A stretch of 64,000 bases of DNA, taken from the NCBI RefSeq assembly GCF_900187325.1, contig NZ_FZMZ01000006.1, positions 62,001 to 126,000 of the forward strand, in the 5' to 3' direction. The first letter of the stretch is position 1; each line of letters starts with the position of its first letter. A program made the position numbers and the translations under genes. The notes under the pieces are model-generated. The model saw only the letters and a list, made by a program, of their open reading frames with translations. It was not told where the DNA came from and ran no database searches. This document shows positions 46,869-57,219 of this stretch, one piece after another. This DNA is from Virgibacillus ndiopensis (GTDB taxonomy: Bacteria; Bacillota; Bacilli; Bacillales; Amphibacillaceae).

Positions 46869-48755
46869 ATGGTATATGATGCAGGACATTATGATGTCAT
46901 TGTCATCGGTGCAGGTCATGCAGGCTGTGAAGCTGGTGTAGCCGCAGCAAGAATGGGTGCAAAGACGTTAATGCTTACCCTTAATTTAGATATGATCGCG
47001 TTTATGCCTTGTAATCCTTCACTTGGTGGCCCAGCAAAAGGGATTGTTGTTCGGGAAATTGACGCACTTGGTGGAGTAATGGCTAAAGTTATTGACAAAA
47101 CGTATATTCAAATGCGTATGTTAAATACTGGAAAAGGGCCTGCTGTAAGAGCATTACGTGCACAAGCAGACAAACCATTATATATTCGTGAAATGAAAAA
47201 GACGCTTGAAAATGAGGAAAATTTAACATTACGTCAAGGGATGGTAGACAGCTTAATTATTGAAGACGGTGTATGTAAAGGTGTATTGACTGAAACGGAT
47301 GCAGCTTATCATGCAGATACAGTTATAATGACGACTGGTACGTTTATGCGCGGAAAAGTACTAATGGGTGATTTAGAATATGAAAGTGGTCCAAATAACC
47401 AACGTCCGTCTATTAAGCTTTCTGAGAACCTGGAAGAACTAGGATTTGAAATTACACGATTTAAAACAGGAACCCCACCTCGGGTAAATAGCCATACAAT
47501 TGATTATTCTAAAACAGAAATTCAGCCAGGTGATGATGTTCCACAAGGCTTCTCATATGAGACAACAGAATTTATTACAGATCAAATTCCATGTTGGTTA
47601 ACGTATACTAACGAGTTCACACATCAGATTATTAATGATAATTTAGGACTTTCTGCAATGTATTCAGGAATGAAACGTGGAACTGGACCACGATATTGTC
47701 CATCCATAGAGGACAAAATTGTTCGTTTCAACGATAAGCCACGTCATCAAGTTTTCTTGGAGCCAGAAGGACGTGAAACAGAAGAGGTTTATGTACAAGG
47801 GTTATCAACGTCACTCCCGGAATCTGTTCAACATGAAATGATTAAAACAGTCCCAGGATTAGAAAATGCTGAAATTATGCGGGCTGGTTATGCGATCGAG
47901 TATGATGCGGTAGTTCCAACACAACTGTGGCCAACACTAGAAACAAAAAAAATACCTGGATTGTTTACAGCTGGTCAAATTAATGGTACTTCTGGTTATG
48001 AAGAGGCAGCGGCGCAAGGTATGATGGCCGGAGTTAATGCGGCAGCTAAAGTATTAGGAAAAGATCCCCTAATTTTAGATCGTTCCCAAGCATATATTGG
48101 CGTTTTAATTGATGATTTAGTAACGAAAGGAACAAATGAACCTTATCGTCTATTAACATCACGTGCTGAGTATCGTTTACTATTACGTCACGATAACGCT
48201 GATCTAAGATTAACCGAAACTGGATATAAGCTAGGGTTAATTACAGATGAACGATATCAAAAATATGTCGAAAAAAATCGATTGGTAGAACAAGAGAAAA
48301 AACGTCTGGAAAAAATAATTGTTAAAGCGGAAGAAAATGTTCAAGCAATGCTACAAGAGGCAAATGCAACGCCACTAAAAGATGCTGTAAGAGCATCAGA
48401 TTTGCTAAAACGGCCAGAAATCACTTATGCAATGCTGGAAACAGTGATTGAACCGGATAATACACTGCCATTAGTGGTAAAAGAACAAGTTGAAATCCAA
48501 ATTAAGTATGAGGGTTATATTAAAAAAGCAAACGAACAAGTAGAACGTATGCTTAAAATGGAAGATAAAAAAATCCCAGACAATCTCGATTATGATGACA
48601 TTAGTGGTATTGCTACTGAAGCAAGGGAAAAACTTAAAAAAGTACGTCCACTTTCCGTCGGTCAAGCATCTAGAATTTCAGGTGTTAATCCATCAGATGT
48701 TTCTATTTTGCTCGTTTATATTGAACAGGGGAAAATTGCTCGAATTGCCAACTAA
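46869..48755 (+). CDS. mnmG: tRNA uridine-5-carboxymethylaminomethyl modification enzyme MnmG
   Basis: 628 aa FAD protein. Dinucleotide motif GAGHAGCEA (about 15-23), [12 protein letters not shown], the [12 protein letters not shown] motif and a C-terminal helical domain binding MnmE and tRNA are present. It is the partner of MnmE in U34 modification. AAAGGATG precedes the ATG. Located 33 nt after mnmE. Confidence 0.97.
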   Translation: MVYDAGHYDVIVIGAGHAGCEAGVAAARMGAKTLMLTLNLDMIAFMPCNPSLGGPAKGIVVREIDALGGVMAKVIDKTYIQMRMLNTGKGPAVRALRAQADKPLYIREMKKTLENEENLTLRQGMVDSLIIEDGVCKGVLTETDAAYHADTVIMTTGTFMRGKVLMGDLEYESGPNNQRPSIKLSENLEELGFEITRFKTGTPPRVNSHTIDYSKTEIQPGDDVPQGFSYETTEFITDQIPCWLTYTNEFTHQIINDNLGLSAMYSGMKRGTGPRYCPSIEDKIVRFNDKPRHQVFLEPEGRETEEVYVQGLSTSLPESVQHEMIKTVPGLENAEIMRAGYAIEYDAVVPTQLWPTLETKKIPGLFTAGQINGTSGYEEAAAQGMMAGVNAAAKVLGKDPLILDRSQAYIGVLIDDLVTKGTNEPYRLLTSRAEYRLLLRHDNADLRLTETGYKLGLITDERYQKYVEKNRLVEQEKKRLEKIIVKAEENVQAMLQEANATPLKDAVRASDLLKRPEITYAMLETVIEPDNTLPLVVKEQVEIQIKYEGYIKKANEQVERMLKMEDKKIPDNLDYDDISGIATEAREKLKKVRPLSVGQASRISGVNPSDVSILLVYIEQGKIARIAN

Positions 48756-48773
48756 TTATGAGGAGACGCTTAT

Positions 48774-49490
48774 ATGAATCCAGAACAATTTGTAAAACAA
48801 CTTCAAAAAAAAGGTATTGAATTAAACGAAACACAAATTGAACAATTTTCGATTTATCTTAAAACATTGGTTGAATGGAACAATAAAATAAATTTAACAG
48901 CAATAACTGCTGAAGAAGAAGTATATTTAAAACACTTTTATGATTCCATTTCAGCGGCATTTTATAATGATTTTACTGGTGATTTGCATATTTGTGATGT
49001 GGGTGCTGGTGCTGGATTCCCAAGCATCCCACTCAAAATATGCTTTCCCAACCTTAAGGTTACGATTGTTGATTCCTTACAAAAACGAATTGGGTTTCTC
49101 AATCAATTAGCTGTAGAGCTTAATCTAGCAGATGTTTCTTTTTATCATGATCGTGCAGAGAATTTCGGTAAAAATGTTAAATTCAGAGAGACATTTGATA
49201 TTGTAATGGCACGTGCTGTTGCGAGAATGTCGGTTTTAAGCGAATTGTGTCTTCCATTGTGCAAAAAGAATGGTGTTTTTATTGCCATGAAAGGAGCACA
49301 ATCAAAGGAAGAATTAACAGATGCTGAAGCAGCTATACAATTATTGGGTGGGGAAATAAGAGAAATTAATAGATTTAATTTACCAGAAGAGAATAGTGAA
49401 CGCTCTATTATCTTAATTAATAAAAAAAGAAAGACTCCAAAAAAATATCCAAGAAAAGCAGGAATGCCTAATAAAAGCCCCATTATTTAA
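48774..49490 (+). CDS. rsmG: 16S rRNA (guanine-N7) methyltransferase RsmG
   Basis: 238 aa. The SAM-binding motif [12 protein letters not shown] and the NLT-type start [12 protein letters not shown] fit RsmG (GidB). It methylates G527 (E. coli numbering) of 16S rRNA. It starts 18 nt after mnmG with a GAGGAGA site. The C-terminus is a basic tail ([14 protein letters not shown]). Confidence 0.96.
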   Translation: MNPEQFVKQLQKKGIELNETQIEQFSIYLKTLVEWNNKINLTAITAEEEVYLKHFYDSISAAFYNDFTGDLHICDVGAGAGFPSIPLKICFPNLKVTIVDSLQKRIGFLNQLAVELNLADVSFYHDRAENFGKNVKFRETFDIVMARAVARMSVLSELCLPLCKKNGVFIAMKGAQSKEELTDAEAAIQLLGGEIREINRFNLPEENSERSIILINKKRKTPKKYPRKAGMPNKSPII

Positions 49491-49637
49491 AGTAGGGAAA
49501 ATATATTTTCCCTATTACATACTTTTCTAGTTTTAAATATGGTAAAATAAGAGCAGAAACTGAAATTACCTAACCTTCTTTTATGCGCAGCAGTTTTAAC
49601 TGTAGCGTTTTTGTCATTTTGTACTGATGCTTAAAAA

Positions 49638-49653
49638 TGTTCCACGTGAAACA
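49638..49653. other. parS site upstream of noc
   Basis: TGTTCCACGTGAAACA, the perfect 16-bp parS consensus bound by ParB (Spo0J), in the rsmG-noc gap. Confidence 0.95.
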
Positions 49654-49705
49654 TTTTTATTTTTCAATGGTGTTAATAAAGTTTTAAGAATAAAGGTGGT
49701 GTCTG

Positions 49706-50566
49706 ATGATGTTGCATCCTTTTAACCGTATTTTTGGTTTAGGAGAAAAATCAGATTCTGAAATAGAAGAAGAAACGTATCACCAAGATGAAGTGATTCA
49801 ACTTCCCATAGATAAAATTGAACCGAATCGCTTTCAACCTAGGTCCATTTTTAATGAGGAAAAAATTAAAGAGTTAGCGCAAACGATACATACACATGGT
49901 ATGATTCAGCCTATAGTTGTGAGAAAGCTGGAAGGTGAATCATATGAATTAATTGCTGGTGAACGTAGATGGCGTGCGATCCAAACGCTAGGCTGGGAGA
50001 ATGCCCCCGTTATTGTTCGTGGTATGTCAGATGCGGAAACAGCGTCTGTTGCATTAATTGAAAACTTACAGCGAGAAGAATTAACAGTCATTGAAGAAGC
50101 TAGTGCATATGCAAGACTACTAGAGCTTCATTCATTAACACAGGAAGCGCTAGCGCAGCGGTTAGGGAAAAACCAATCAACAATTGCAAATAAATTAAGG
50201 CTACTTAAGTTACCCGAAAGTGTACAGCAGGCGCTATTAAACAAGGATATAACGGAACGTCACGCACGTGCATTGATTAAACTGAAGGAACCGGAAAAAC
50301 AAGAGAAGATCTTACAGGAAATTTTAGAAAAAGAATTGAATGTGAAACAGACTGAAGAACGTATTGCCAAGTTAGAGGAAAAAGATACCGACAAGAAGAA
50401 AAAGCGTCCTAAACTGAAAGGTGTCAATAAAGATATTCGAATTGCGATGAATACGATTCGTCAATCATTAAATATGGTGTCGGATACGGGTATTGATGTT
50501 GAGACAGATGAAGAAGATTTGGATGATTATTATCAATTCACAATTAAAATCCCTAAAAAGAAATAA
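49706..50566 (+). CDS. noc: Nucleoid occlusion protein Noc
   Basis: 286 aa ParB-like CTP-dependent DNA-binding protein. It has an N-terminal membrane-targeting amphipathic helix ([11 protein letters not shown]) and the CTP-binding motif GERRWRA. The HTH is [23 protein letters not shown]. It prevents division over the nucleoid. The N-terminal helix and position upstream of parA distinguish it from ParB. Two adjacent ATGs are possible starts. Confidence 0.95.
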   Translation: MMLHPFNRIFGLGEKSDSEIEEETYHQDEVIQLPIDKIEPNRFQPRSIFNEEKIKELAQTIHTHGMIQPIVVRKLEGESYELIAGERRWRAIQTLGWENAPVIVRGMSDAETASVALIENLQREELTVIEEASAYARLLELHSLTQEALAQRLGKNQSTIANKLRLLKLPESVQQALLNKDITERHARALIKLKEPEKQEKILQEILEKELNVKQTEERIAKLEEKDTDKKKKRPKLKGVNKDIRIAMNTIRQSLNMVSDTGIDVETDEEDLDDYYQFTIKIPKKK

Positions 50567-50589
50567 TATTTTTATATAAACTACTAGAT

Positions 50590-50628
50590 TGTTACCCATC
50601 TTTTGATTACAAGGTGGGTATTTTTATG
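50590..50628 (+). terminator. noc terminator
   Basis: ACCCATCTT (50594-50602) pairs with AAGGTGGGT (50611-50619), then TTTTT. Confidence 0.8.
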
Positions 50629-50804
50629 AACAAAAAGCTTAAGATGTTGGAAATATAGTCTAATATACTATAAATTTATGCAAAAAATCTAGCAAAAAAC
50701 CACAACAAAATTACTTTTTTCTAACAAAATACAAAAATAATAGTTATATTTATTAAAAGAGTGATAAAATATAAAGTATAGAGTTTTAGGTAGGTGAGAA
50801 CAAC

Positions 50805-51578
50805 ATGGGTAAAATAATCGCCGTGGCAAATCAAAAAGGTGGCGTAGGAAAGACAACTTCATCGGTCAACTTAAGCGCATGTCTTGCATATATGAATAAC
50901 AAAGTATTACTTGTAGACATTGATCCACAAGGAAATGCTACAAGTGGTGTGGGAATAAATAAAGCGGACATGGATCAATGTATATATAATGTGCTTGTTG
51001 AGGATTTACCTGCAGAGGAAGTATGTGTTTCTACAAATGTAGAAAACTTAAGCATTATACCGGCTACCATTCAACTTGCCGGTGCAGAAATTGAACTAGT
51101 ACCAACTATTTCACGTGAAATTCGTTTGAAAAAATCTCTAGATAGTCTTAAAGATAATTATGATTATATAATTATTGATTGTCCTCCATCATTAGGTTTA
51201 CTAACCATAAACGCACTAACTTCAGCTGATACGGTTATGATACCGGTTCAATGTGAGTATTATGCATTGGAAGGGCTTAGTCAGTTGCTAAATACAATAC
51301 GTTTAGTGCAAAAACATTTAAATAAAGAGTTGATGATAGAGGGAGTCCTATTAACGATGCTAGATGCTCGTACTAATCTTGGAATTCAAGTCATCGAAGA
51401 AGTTAAGAAATATTTCCAGGACAAGGTTTATCAATCTGTTATACCGAGAAACATTCGGTTAGGTGAGGCTCCTAGTCATGGGCAACCGATCATTACATAT
51501 GATCCAAAGTCGAGAGGTGCAGAAGTTTATCTTGAATTGGCGAAGGAAGTGATGAATAGTGGCGAAAGGGTTAGGTAA
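50805..51578 (+). CDS. parA: Chromosome-partitioning ATPase ParA (Soj)
   Basis: 257 aa. Deviant Walker A KGGVGKTTSS (11-20), Walker A' DIDPQGNAT and Walker B DCPPSLG are present. With ParB it segregates origins and regulates DnaA. The gene carries an internal palindrome, ATTTCACGTGAAAT (51108-51121), intermediate between parS and a Noc site. It overlaps parB by 20 nt. Confidence 0.97.
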   Translation: MGKIIAVANQKGGVGKTTSSVNLSACLAYMNNKVLLVDIDPQGNATSGVGINKADMDQCIYNVLVEDLPAEEVCVSTNVENLSIIPATIQLAGAEIELVPTISREIRLKKSLDSLKDNYDYIIIDCPPSLGLLTINALTSADTVMIPVQCEYYALEGLSQLLNTIRLVQKHLNKELMIEGVLLTMLDARTNLGIQVIEEVKKYFQDKVYQSVIPRNIRLGEAPSHGQPIITYDPKSRGAEVYLELAKEVMNSGERVR

Positions 51579-52398
51579 AGGTATTAATGCATTTTTCCCT
51601 GGAATGGAAGAAGAAATTGATGAAGCAGCAATTCAGGAAATTCCTATTAATGAATGTAGACCAAATCCCTATCAACCTAGGAAAACTTTTCACGCAGATG
51701 CGATAGAAGAACTTAAAGAGTCTATATTACAATATGGAATTATCCAGCCTCTAATTGTTCGTAAAAGTATTAAAGGGTATGAAATTGTTGTAGGCGAGAG
51801 ACGTTTCCGCGCAGCTAAAGAAGCTGGATTAGAAACGGTCCCTGTAGTTGTAAAAGAACTATCAGATGAAAAAATGATGGAACTAGCTTTACTAGAAAAT
51901 TTACAACGGGAAGATCTAACACCTATTGAAGAAGCCCATGCTTATGCAAACTTAATGAATGAGCTCCACATTACACAGGAGGTATTATCCCAACGTTTGG
52001 GAAAAAGCAGATCACATATTGCTAATATTGTTCGCTTGCTTTCATTACCGGACCAAGTAATTGCATACATCAATAATGGCGAATTGTCCATGGGCCACGG
52101 ACGCGCACTATTAGGGTTAAAAGATAAAAGTAAATTATTACCGTTCGTAAATAAGATTAGACAAGAAAAGCTAAATGTCCGCCAAGTAGAACAATTAATC
52201 GTTCAGTTAAATAGTAAAGCCCCGAAAAAGAAGCAGAAATCGAAAAAGGATATCTTTTTACAGGAACGGGAAACTATTTTACGAGACCGCTTAGGAACTG
52301 CAGTAACTATTCAACGTGGAAAACGCAAAGGAAAGATTGAGATAGAGTTTTACACAGACGACGATTTGGAAAGAATAATTGAAACATTAGAAACCTAA
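51559..52398 (+). CDS. parB: Chromosome-partitioning protein ParB (Spo0J)
   Basis: 279 aa from GTG 51559. The N-terminus MAKGLGKGINAFFP is typical of Spo0J. CTP-binding GERRFRAAKEAG, HTH ITQEVLSQRLGKSRSHIANIVRLL and a C-terminal dimerisation domain follow. It loads at parS, spreads as a clamp and recruits SMC. Translationally coupled to parA by a 20-nt overlap. Confidence 0.97.
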   Translation: MAKGLGKGINAFFPGMEEEIDEAAIQEIPINECRPNPYQPRKTFHADAIEELKESILQYGIIQPLIVRKSIKGYEIVVGERRFRAAKEAGLETVPVVVKELSDEKMMELALLENLQREDLTPIEEAHAYANLMNELHITQEVLSQRLGKSRSHIANIVRLLSLPDQVIAYINNGELSMGHGRALLGLKDKSKLLPFVNKIRQEKLNVRQVEQLIVQLNSKAPKKKQKSKKDIFLQERETILRDRLGTAVTIQRGKRKGKIEIEFYTDDDLERIIETLET

Positions 52399-52413
52399 TT
52401 TTATTTGAAGAAA

Positions 52414-52454
52414 GAACTGCCTGTATATTATATATTGTACAGGCAGTCTTTTTT
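52414..52454 (+). terminator. parAB terminator
   Basis: ACTGCCTGTA / TACAGGCAGT stem (52416-52425, 52438-52447) and CTTTTTT. Confidence 0.9.
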
Positions 52455-52523
52455 ATATTAAAAATGCATGAAAACAGCTAAAATAGAAGTATAAGCTTAT
52501 TGGAATAGGGGGGGGTATTTATT

Positions 52524-53678
52524 ATGATATATTTCGATCAAGCAGCATCATCTTTTCCTAAACCACCAAGGGTTGGTAAAGAAATGGCTGAGGTAATAAA
52601 TAGCGTTGGTGCTAACCCTGGTCGTGGAGGACATGCATTGGCACGGAAAGCAGCAGAAATAATCAATCAAACTAGAGTTAAAGCGTCTAAGCTATTCGGT
52701 TGCAGCAATCCTAAAAGAGCTTTATTTTATCCAAATGCTACAGTAGCGTTAAATCAGGCAATAAAAGGGTTATCATGGCAAGAAGGAGATCATATTGTTA
52801 CGACCTCGTTCGAACACAATTCAATTCGTCGACCACTGGAGTACATAAAACAAAAGTATGATGTATCAATTTCATTTATACAATGGAATGGTAATATAGA
52901 AACGTTTATGAACGATATTAACGAATCAATTCAATTAAATACAAAGTTAATTACGATGACGCATGCATCAAATGTAACGGGGGCACTTATCCCAATTGAA
53001 GAAGCTACTAAGGTTGCAAAAGAAAATGATATATTGATACTTGTTGATGCTTCACAAACAGCGGGGCATTTACCGATTAATATGAAGGAGCAGGGGATTA
53101 ATATGTTAGCTTTCCCAGGACATAAAGGCTTGTTGGGACCACAGGGGACAGGTATGTTACTTGTAGAGGGAAACATCGATTTAGAACCTATTCATCATGG
53201 AGGAACAGGCGCTTTTTCAGAAAGTCCAGATCAACCTGAACAATGGCCGGAACGTATGGAAAGTGGAACGTTGAACACACCCGGTATTGCTGGTTTATAT
53301 GCAGCTTTATGTGCATATGAGGAACGTGAAGATAAAAATGTTCCACGTGAAACATTTCTTATAAATCGTTTGTATGAAGGGTTAACAGAAATACCAGGAA
53401 TAATATGTTATGGGCCATCATCAAACGAAACAAGGATGCCAATCGTAGCATTTAATGTTAAGAATGTAGACTCGCAGGAAATAGCTATGATTTTAGATAC
53501 ACATTATGATATTGCTGTACGTGCAGGTCTACATTGCAGTCCTTTAAGTCATGAAACGTTAAAAACAACAGATCAAGGGGTGGTCAGAGCCAGCCTAAGC
53601 AGATATAATACAGAAAAAGAAGTTGAAGTATTTATACAAGCAGTTAAGGAAATTACAGCAGCTTATCATGAACTTTAA
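52524..53678 (+). CDS. Cysteine desulfurase-family aminotransferase (class V)
   Basis: 384 aa PLP enzyme starting MIYFDQAASSFPKP, as in the am_tr_V EF2568-type subfamily. The PLP lysine is K201 in FPGHKGLLGPQGTG, and the cysteine used for persulfide is C338 in RAGLHCSP. It may release sulfur from cysteine, though this subfamily is less studied than SufS/IscS. A perfect parS lies inside the gene over codons for NVPRET (residues 272-277). Confidence 0.87.
   Translation: MIYFDQAASSFPKPPRVGKEMAEVINSVGANPGRGGHALARKAAEIINQTRVKASKLFGCSNPKRALFYPNATVALNQAIKGLSWQEGDHIVTTSFEHNSIRRPLEYIKQKYDVSISFIQWNGNIETFMNDINESIQLNTKLITMTHASNVTGALIPIEEATKVAKENDILILVDASQTAGHLPINMKEQGINMLAFPGHKGLLGPQGTGMLLVEGNIDLEPIHHGGTGAFSESPDQPEQWPERMESGTLNTPGIAGLYAALCAYEEREDKNVPRETFLINRLYEGLTEIPGIICYGPSSNETRMPIVAFNVKNVDSQEIAMILDTHYDIAVRAGLHCSPLSHETLKTTDQGVVRASLSRYNTEKEVEVFIQAVKEITAAYHEL
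53339..53354. other. parS site inside the desulfurase-like gene
   Basis: Second perfect TGTTCCACGTGAAACA, within coding sequence, 3.7 kb from the first. Confidence 0.95.
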
Positions 53679-53712
53679 ATCAAACTAGGAATAGATAATT
53701 GGAGATGTCGTT

Positions 53713-54420
53713 ATGGTTTTATTTGGAACACTGGTAAATGGTGCGTGTATAATAATAGGAAGTTTAATAGGGTTATTCTTTACAAAAATACCCGAACGAT
53801 ACAAAGAGACGGTCATGCATGGGATAGGATTGGCCGTCATATTAATTGGTATGCAAATGGCATTTTCAACAGAATCTATTATAGTTGTCCTATTGAGTTT
53901 ACTAAGTGGAGCTATTATAGGAGAATTTGTTCATGTTGAGGAGGGCTTAAATCGGTTAGGTAACTGGATTGGCAGTAAGTTTACGACAACAAATGACGAT
54001 TTTAGTGTAGCTCAAGGATTTATAACTGCCTCACTTATTTTTGGAATTGGTGCAATGTCTATTATTGGTGCGTTAGACAGTGGGATACGAGGAGACCATG
54101 AAGTTCTGATTACAAAAGGTGTAATTGATGGTTTCGTCGCACTTGTTTTAACAACGTCCTTAGGATATGGCGTTATATTTTCAGTGATTTCAGTTGTACT
54201 GTATGAGGGTTCTATTGCATTATTAGCAACTCAAATTGAGAATTGGATGTCCGAGTCGCTTTTAAATGGATTTATTACAGAACTAACTGCAGTGGGTGGA
54301 CTTCTTATTATAGCTATTGGATTGAATCTATTAAATCTCATGAAAATAAGAGTAGGAAATTTATTGCCTGCTCTTGTAACAGTTGGCTTTATCTATTATA
54401 TATATGAATTAATTGTATAA
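53713..54420 (+). CDS. DUF554-family membrane protein (YqgA/YdfK-like)
   Basis: 235 aa, about seven membrane helices. It starts VLFGTLVNGACIIIGSLIGLF and contains GEFVHVEEGLNRLG, both typical of DUF554. Its function is unknown; transport is often suggested. It begins 34 nt after the desulfurase-like gene and is probably co-transcribed. A perfect hairpin terminator follows. Confidence 0.85.
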   Translation: MVLFGTLVNGACIIIGSLIGLFFTKIPERYKETVMHGIGLAVILIGMQMAFSTESIIVVLLSLLSGAIIGEFVHVEEGLNRLGNWIGSKFTTTNDDFSVAQGFITASLIFGIGAMSIIGALDSGIRGDHEVLITKGVIDGFVALVLTTSLGYGVIFSVISVVLYEGSIALLATQIENWMSESLLNGFITELTAVGGLLIIAIGLNLLNLMKIRVGNLLPALVTVGFIYYIYELIV

Positions 54421-54433
54421 TTTTATACTAAAA

Positions 54434-54470
54434 TGTCACCAAACTTATAAGTTTGGTGACATTTTTTACT
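54434..54470 (+). terminator. Terminator after the DUF554 gene
   Basis: TGTCACCAAACTT / AAGTTTGGTGACA with a 2-nt tip and TTTTTT. Confidence 0.92.
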
Positions 54471-54546
54471 GTCTATTAGATTGTTGTTTTAATGCTGAAG
54501 TTAAGAGGTGGGTATTGGAATTATAGGGTGTATGCAACACCAGTGA

Positions 54547-54670
54547 GGAAATACACGGAGCCCATAGTGAATGGCTTTCTCATGAGTATGCTCATAATTT
54601 GCCTTTTGTGTGAGTGGCGTATTTCAGGTAGTCTAAGCATAAATTTACGTCTCTGTTTTTATAGCAACAA
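54547..54670. repeat. Remnant of a family A element
   Basis: GGAAATACACGGAG (54547-54560) equals the end of the unit at 24587-24696, but the core blocks are lost. An ACGTCTC-type boundary remains near 54655. The frames in this stretch are not credible genes. Confidence 0.4.
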
Positions 54671-54687
54671 ACTTTCCGAAAATCACT

Positions 54688-56043
54688 TTATACAAAAATT
54701 AGCTGAACCCAATAGAATAATAAGATTAAAGTAATAATTGTTGTGATCGGTATAACTAAAAGTGAAACACTTAAATAATCCTTCCATTTAATTTTTATTT
54801 TATTTTGATTTAAAATATACATCCAGATAAGAGAGGCAAGTGTTCCAATTGGTAATAACAAGGATCCCATATCACTACCAATAATATTTGCAAGATAGAT
54901 AGTCTTTAATGTTATAGGGTCAAGTCCCATTTCCGTTAAAGTGATGGTTCCAATCATTAATGCAGGGTGATTATTAAAAAAGTTGGAGAGAATTGAAACT
55001 AATCCTCCCATCATAAAGCTTGCTTGTAGCAAACCTTGGCTGACAATAGGTTTACAAAATTCTATAAGCAGCGTGGTAAGCCCTGAATTATGCAAACCAA
55101 AAATTATTACATACATGGAGAAGGCGAAAACGAAGATGTGCCAAGGCGTTTTCTTTAAAATGTCTAAAGGGCTAATGCCTAAACGAGCCCATCTAAATAC
55201 TAGTAGAACTATTGATCCTAGAACTGCTACTAATTCAATCGGTATAGCCAGGTAAGATGCAACGAAAAGTAAACAACGTAGAATAAATACAAATAGTAAA
55301 ATTTTTAACATAAGCTTTGTTCGTTTTCTTTTTGTCTCAACAGAAATTGTTCCTTTTAATGGGTGAAATCGTTTAGTGAAAAAATTTTCTTCAATATAGT
55401 GTATAGAGCTAGGTAATGTTTTTGGTAATTTACTTTTTATTATTAAGAACATAAGAATTGACATAAACATCAAGCCTAGCGTTGCAGGCACAAATATCAT
55501 TGCTGTATGCATATAAAGTGACATATCAACAATTTCCAGTGCAATTAAATTCACAATATTACTCACCCCTACTGGTGCGCTAGAAGCGGTTGCTATCAAT
55601 GCTCCAGTTAAAAGATAAGGAATCATTTGATGAGGCTTTAGACGGAGATTTTTGAGGAGTAAAATTAGTATTGGGGTAGTTATTAAAATACTGCCGTCAT
55701 TGTTGAATAATAGTGTCATTAAAAAACATAAAAGCTGAATGTACCAATATAAACGGTATCCAGAACCTTTCGCTAGGGTAGCAAGACGAGCTGCAGACCA
55801 GTGAAAAAAACCAAAACTCTGCAATGTAACAGCCATAACTATTGTAGCGATAATAGTAATAGATGCTCCGCTGATTTTACTGAGTATATCTGTAACATCG
55901 CCATAAGATACTTGGCCAGTGAGTACTATAATCACAGCACCTATTGCTGCCGGCCATGCTTCGTTGATGCCACGTGGCCTCCAAAATATAACAACCATGG
56001 TTAAAAGGAAAACCAGAATAGTAAAGCCAATCCCGATAGCCAT
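54688..56043 (-). CDS. ArsB/NhaD-type transporter (YdfA-like)
   Basis: 451 aa with about 11-12 membrane helices of the ion-transporter superfamily. Conserved stretches are FLMTLLFNNDGSILITTPILI and SSAPVGVSNIVNLIAL in the first half, and FNNHPALMIG..NIIGSDMGSLLLPIGTLASL in the second (the two-fold repeat). Annotation as an arsenite pump is customary, but the substrate is unproven and no arsR/arsC lies near. It is a close paralogue of the gene at 62949-64000. Convergent with the DUF554 unit. Confidence 0.82.
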   Translation of the reverse strand: MAIGIGFTILVFLLTMVVIFWRPRGINEAWPAAIGAVIIVLTGQVSYGDVTDILSKISGASITIIATIVMAVTLQSFGFFHWSAARLATLAKGSGYRLYWYIQLLCFLMTLLFNNDGSILITTPILILLLKNLRLKPHQMIPYLLTGALIATASSAPVGVSNIVNLIALEIVDMSLYMHTAMIFVPATLGLMFMSILMFLIIKSKLPKTLPSSIHYIEENFFTKRFHPLKGTISVETKRKRTKLMLKILLFVFILRCLLFVASYLAIPIELVAVLGSIVLLVFRWARLGISPLDILKKTPWHIFVFAFSMYVIIFGLHNSGLTTLLIEFCKPIVSQGLLQASFMMGGLVSILSNFFNNHPALMIGTITLTEMGLDPITLKTIYLANIIGSDMGSLLLPIGTLASLIWMYILNQNKIKIKWKDYLSVSLLVIPITTIITLILLFYWVQLIFV

Positions 56044-56407
56044 GATAATTCTCCTTTCAAAATTAAACTAGGATAATTTTGCTTATAAATATTTTTTTTT
56101 ATTATTTTCTCTAGTTAACTAATTACAAGAGACTGGTATCCAAGTAATATAAATACCTAGCGAAAATAGAAACAACAAGTATCTTTCCTTTCTATTTAAT
56201 ATATTCACCCTACGAGTCAGCGATTGGATATAAGCATAATTCCATTAAAATGTGTGATTGTTACTCTAGTAAAACTGTCCATCAATGATATTTTAACCAA
56301 GCTTATTCTGTTAGTATGATATAGCATTGTTATTTCTAATAAAATAGTCTATAGAGATAGATTTACATAGGATATATCTGCCTATTAAAATCAAGTATTT
56401 AGGATAC

Positions 56408-56452
56408 GTAAAAAAAGCGTCTGGATTGTATTTCAATCCAGACGCTTTTTAA
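56408..56452. terminator. Terminator between yyaC and the ArsB-type gene
   Basis: AAAAAAGCGTCTGGATTG / CAATCCAGACGCTTTTT, perfect and bidirectional. The rest of 56044-56407 is AT-rich, and I see no gene or clear signal in it. Confidence 0.9.
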
Positions 56453-56507
56453 TGGGTTAGTAAGACAAAAATGGGAAGGAATGATAATATTCATTGGCTA
56501 TTGTGCT

Positions 56508-57131
56508 TTATATATCTGCTATACTTTGTGTTAATGGTGGTGTTACGGTAGCAGGAAATGAGCGGCTGTAGCATAATCGTTTATCTATTTCCTCCAAAAC
56601 CGCAGACATTTTCTTTGCCATCTCAACAACAATGGAAAGTCTTGTGTTTTGTAATATGGAATATTCCATAAATCCACTTATATTTACGACACCAGTAACA
56701 TGAATATCTCCTATTGAGGGTAGGGGCTTATTTAAGGCCGCTCCTGGCTTTAAAGGACCCTCCCCAGTGATGATGCAACCAACTGAGGTACTTTTCCCTA
56801 AGCATGCATCAATGGCGATTATATAGGGATTCCTATGTTGTTCTGTAATTAGTTTTACATAGCCTTCCAGATTAGTTGCATGGACCGGTTCATGTAACGT
56901 ACCATATACTGTCATATGTTTGGGTTTCATTTCCGAAAAGAAAGTGCCAGTCAATGGTCCGAGAGCATCTCCAGTAGAACGGTCTGTTCCAATACAAACT
57001 ACTACATACTCACGAGGTATCTCAGGTAGCCATGAAATAATTTTTTCAGACATCGTGTTAATCAAGTCAGGATTAGTATGTATTAACCTTAAATTTTCAT
57101 TTTTTGCTGTAAAACGATTTTTTAGATTCAT
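56508..57131 (-). CDS. yyaC: Spore protease-like protein YyaC
   Basis: 207 aa of the DUF1256/YyaC family, related in fold to germination protease. Signature segments are CIGTDRSTGDALGPLTGT, GTLHEPVHATNLEGY and IIAIDACLGKS. It is associated with sporulation in Bacillus, where it also lies near parAB. It supports a spore-forming host. AGGATAAGC precedes the ATG. Confidence 0.92.
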   Translation of the reverse strand: MNLKNRFTAKNENLRLIHTNPDLINTMSEKIISWLPEIPREYVVVCIGTDRSTGDALGPLTGTFFSEMKPKHMTVYGTLHEPVHATNLEGYVKLITEQHRNPYIIAIDACLGKSTSVGCIITGEGPLKPGAALNKPLPSIGDIHVTGVVNISGFMEYSILQNTRLSIVVEMAKKMSAVLEEIDKRLCYSRSFPATVTPPLTQSIADI

Positions 57132-57219
57132 AGCTTATCCTCCACATACATATTGGTATAAGTATACGAACAAATTAATTTTTCTATACATACATCATTA
57201 AAATATTGGAGGAAATTCC

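Noticed and set aside
49492-49517. Palindrome TAGGGAAAATATATTTTCCCTA after rsmG as a terminator
   Set aside because: It is a perfect inverted repeat but AT-rich at the tip and not followed by a T-run, so a terminator role is not supported.
54492-54734. 80-codon plus-strand frame
   Set aside because: It covers a decayed repeat and the 3' end of the opposite transporter gene, with no RBS.
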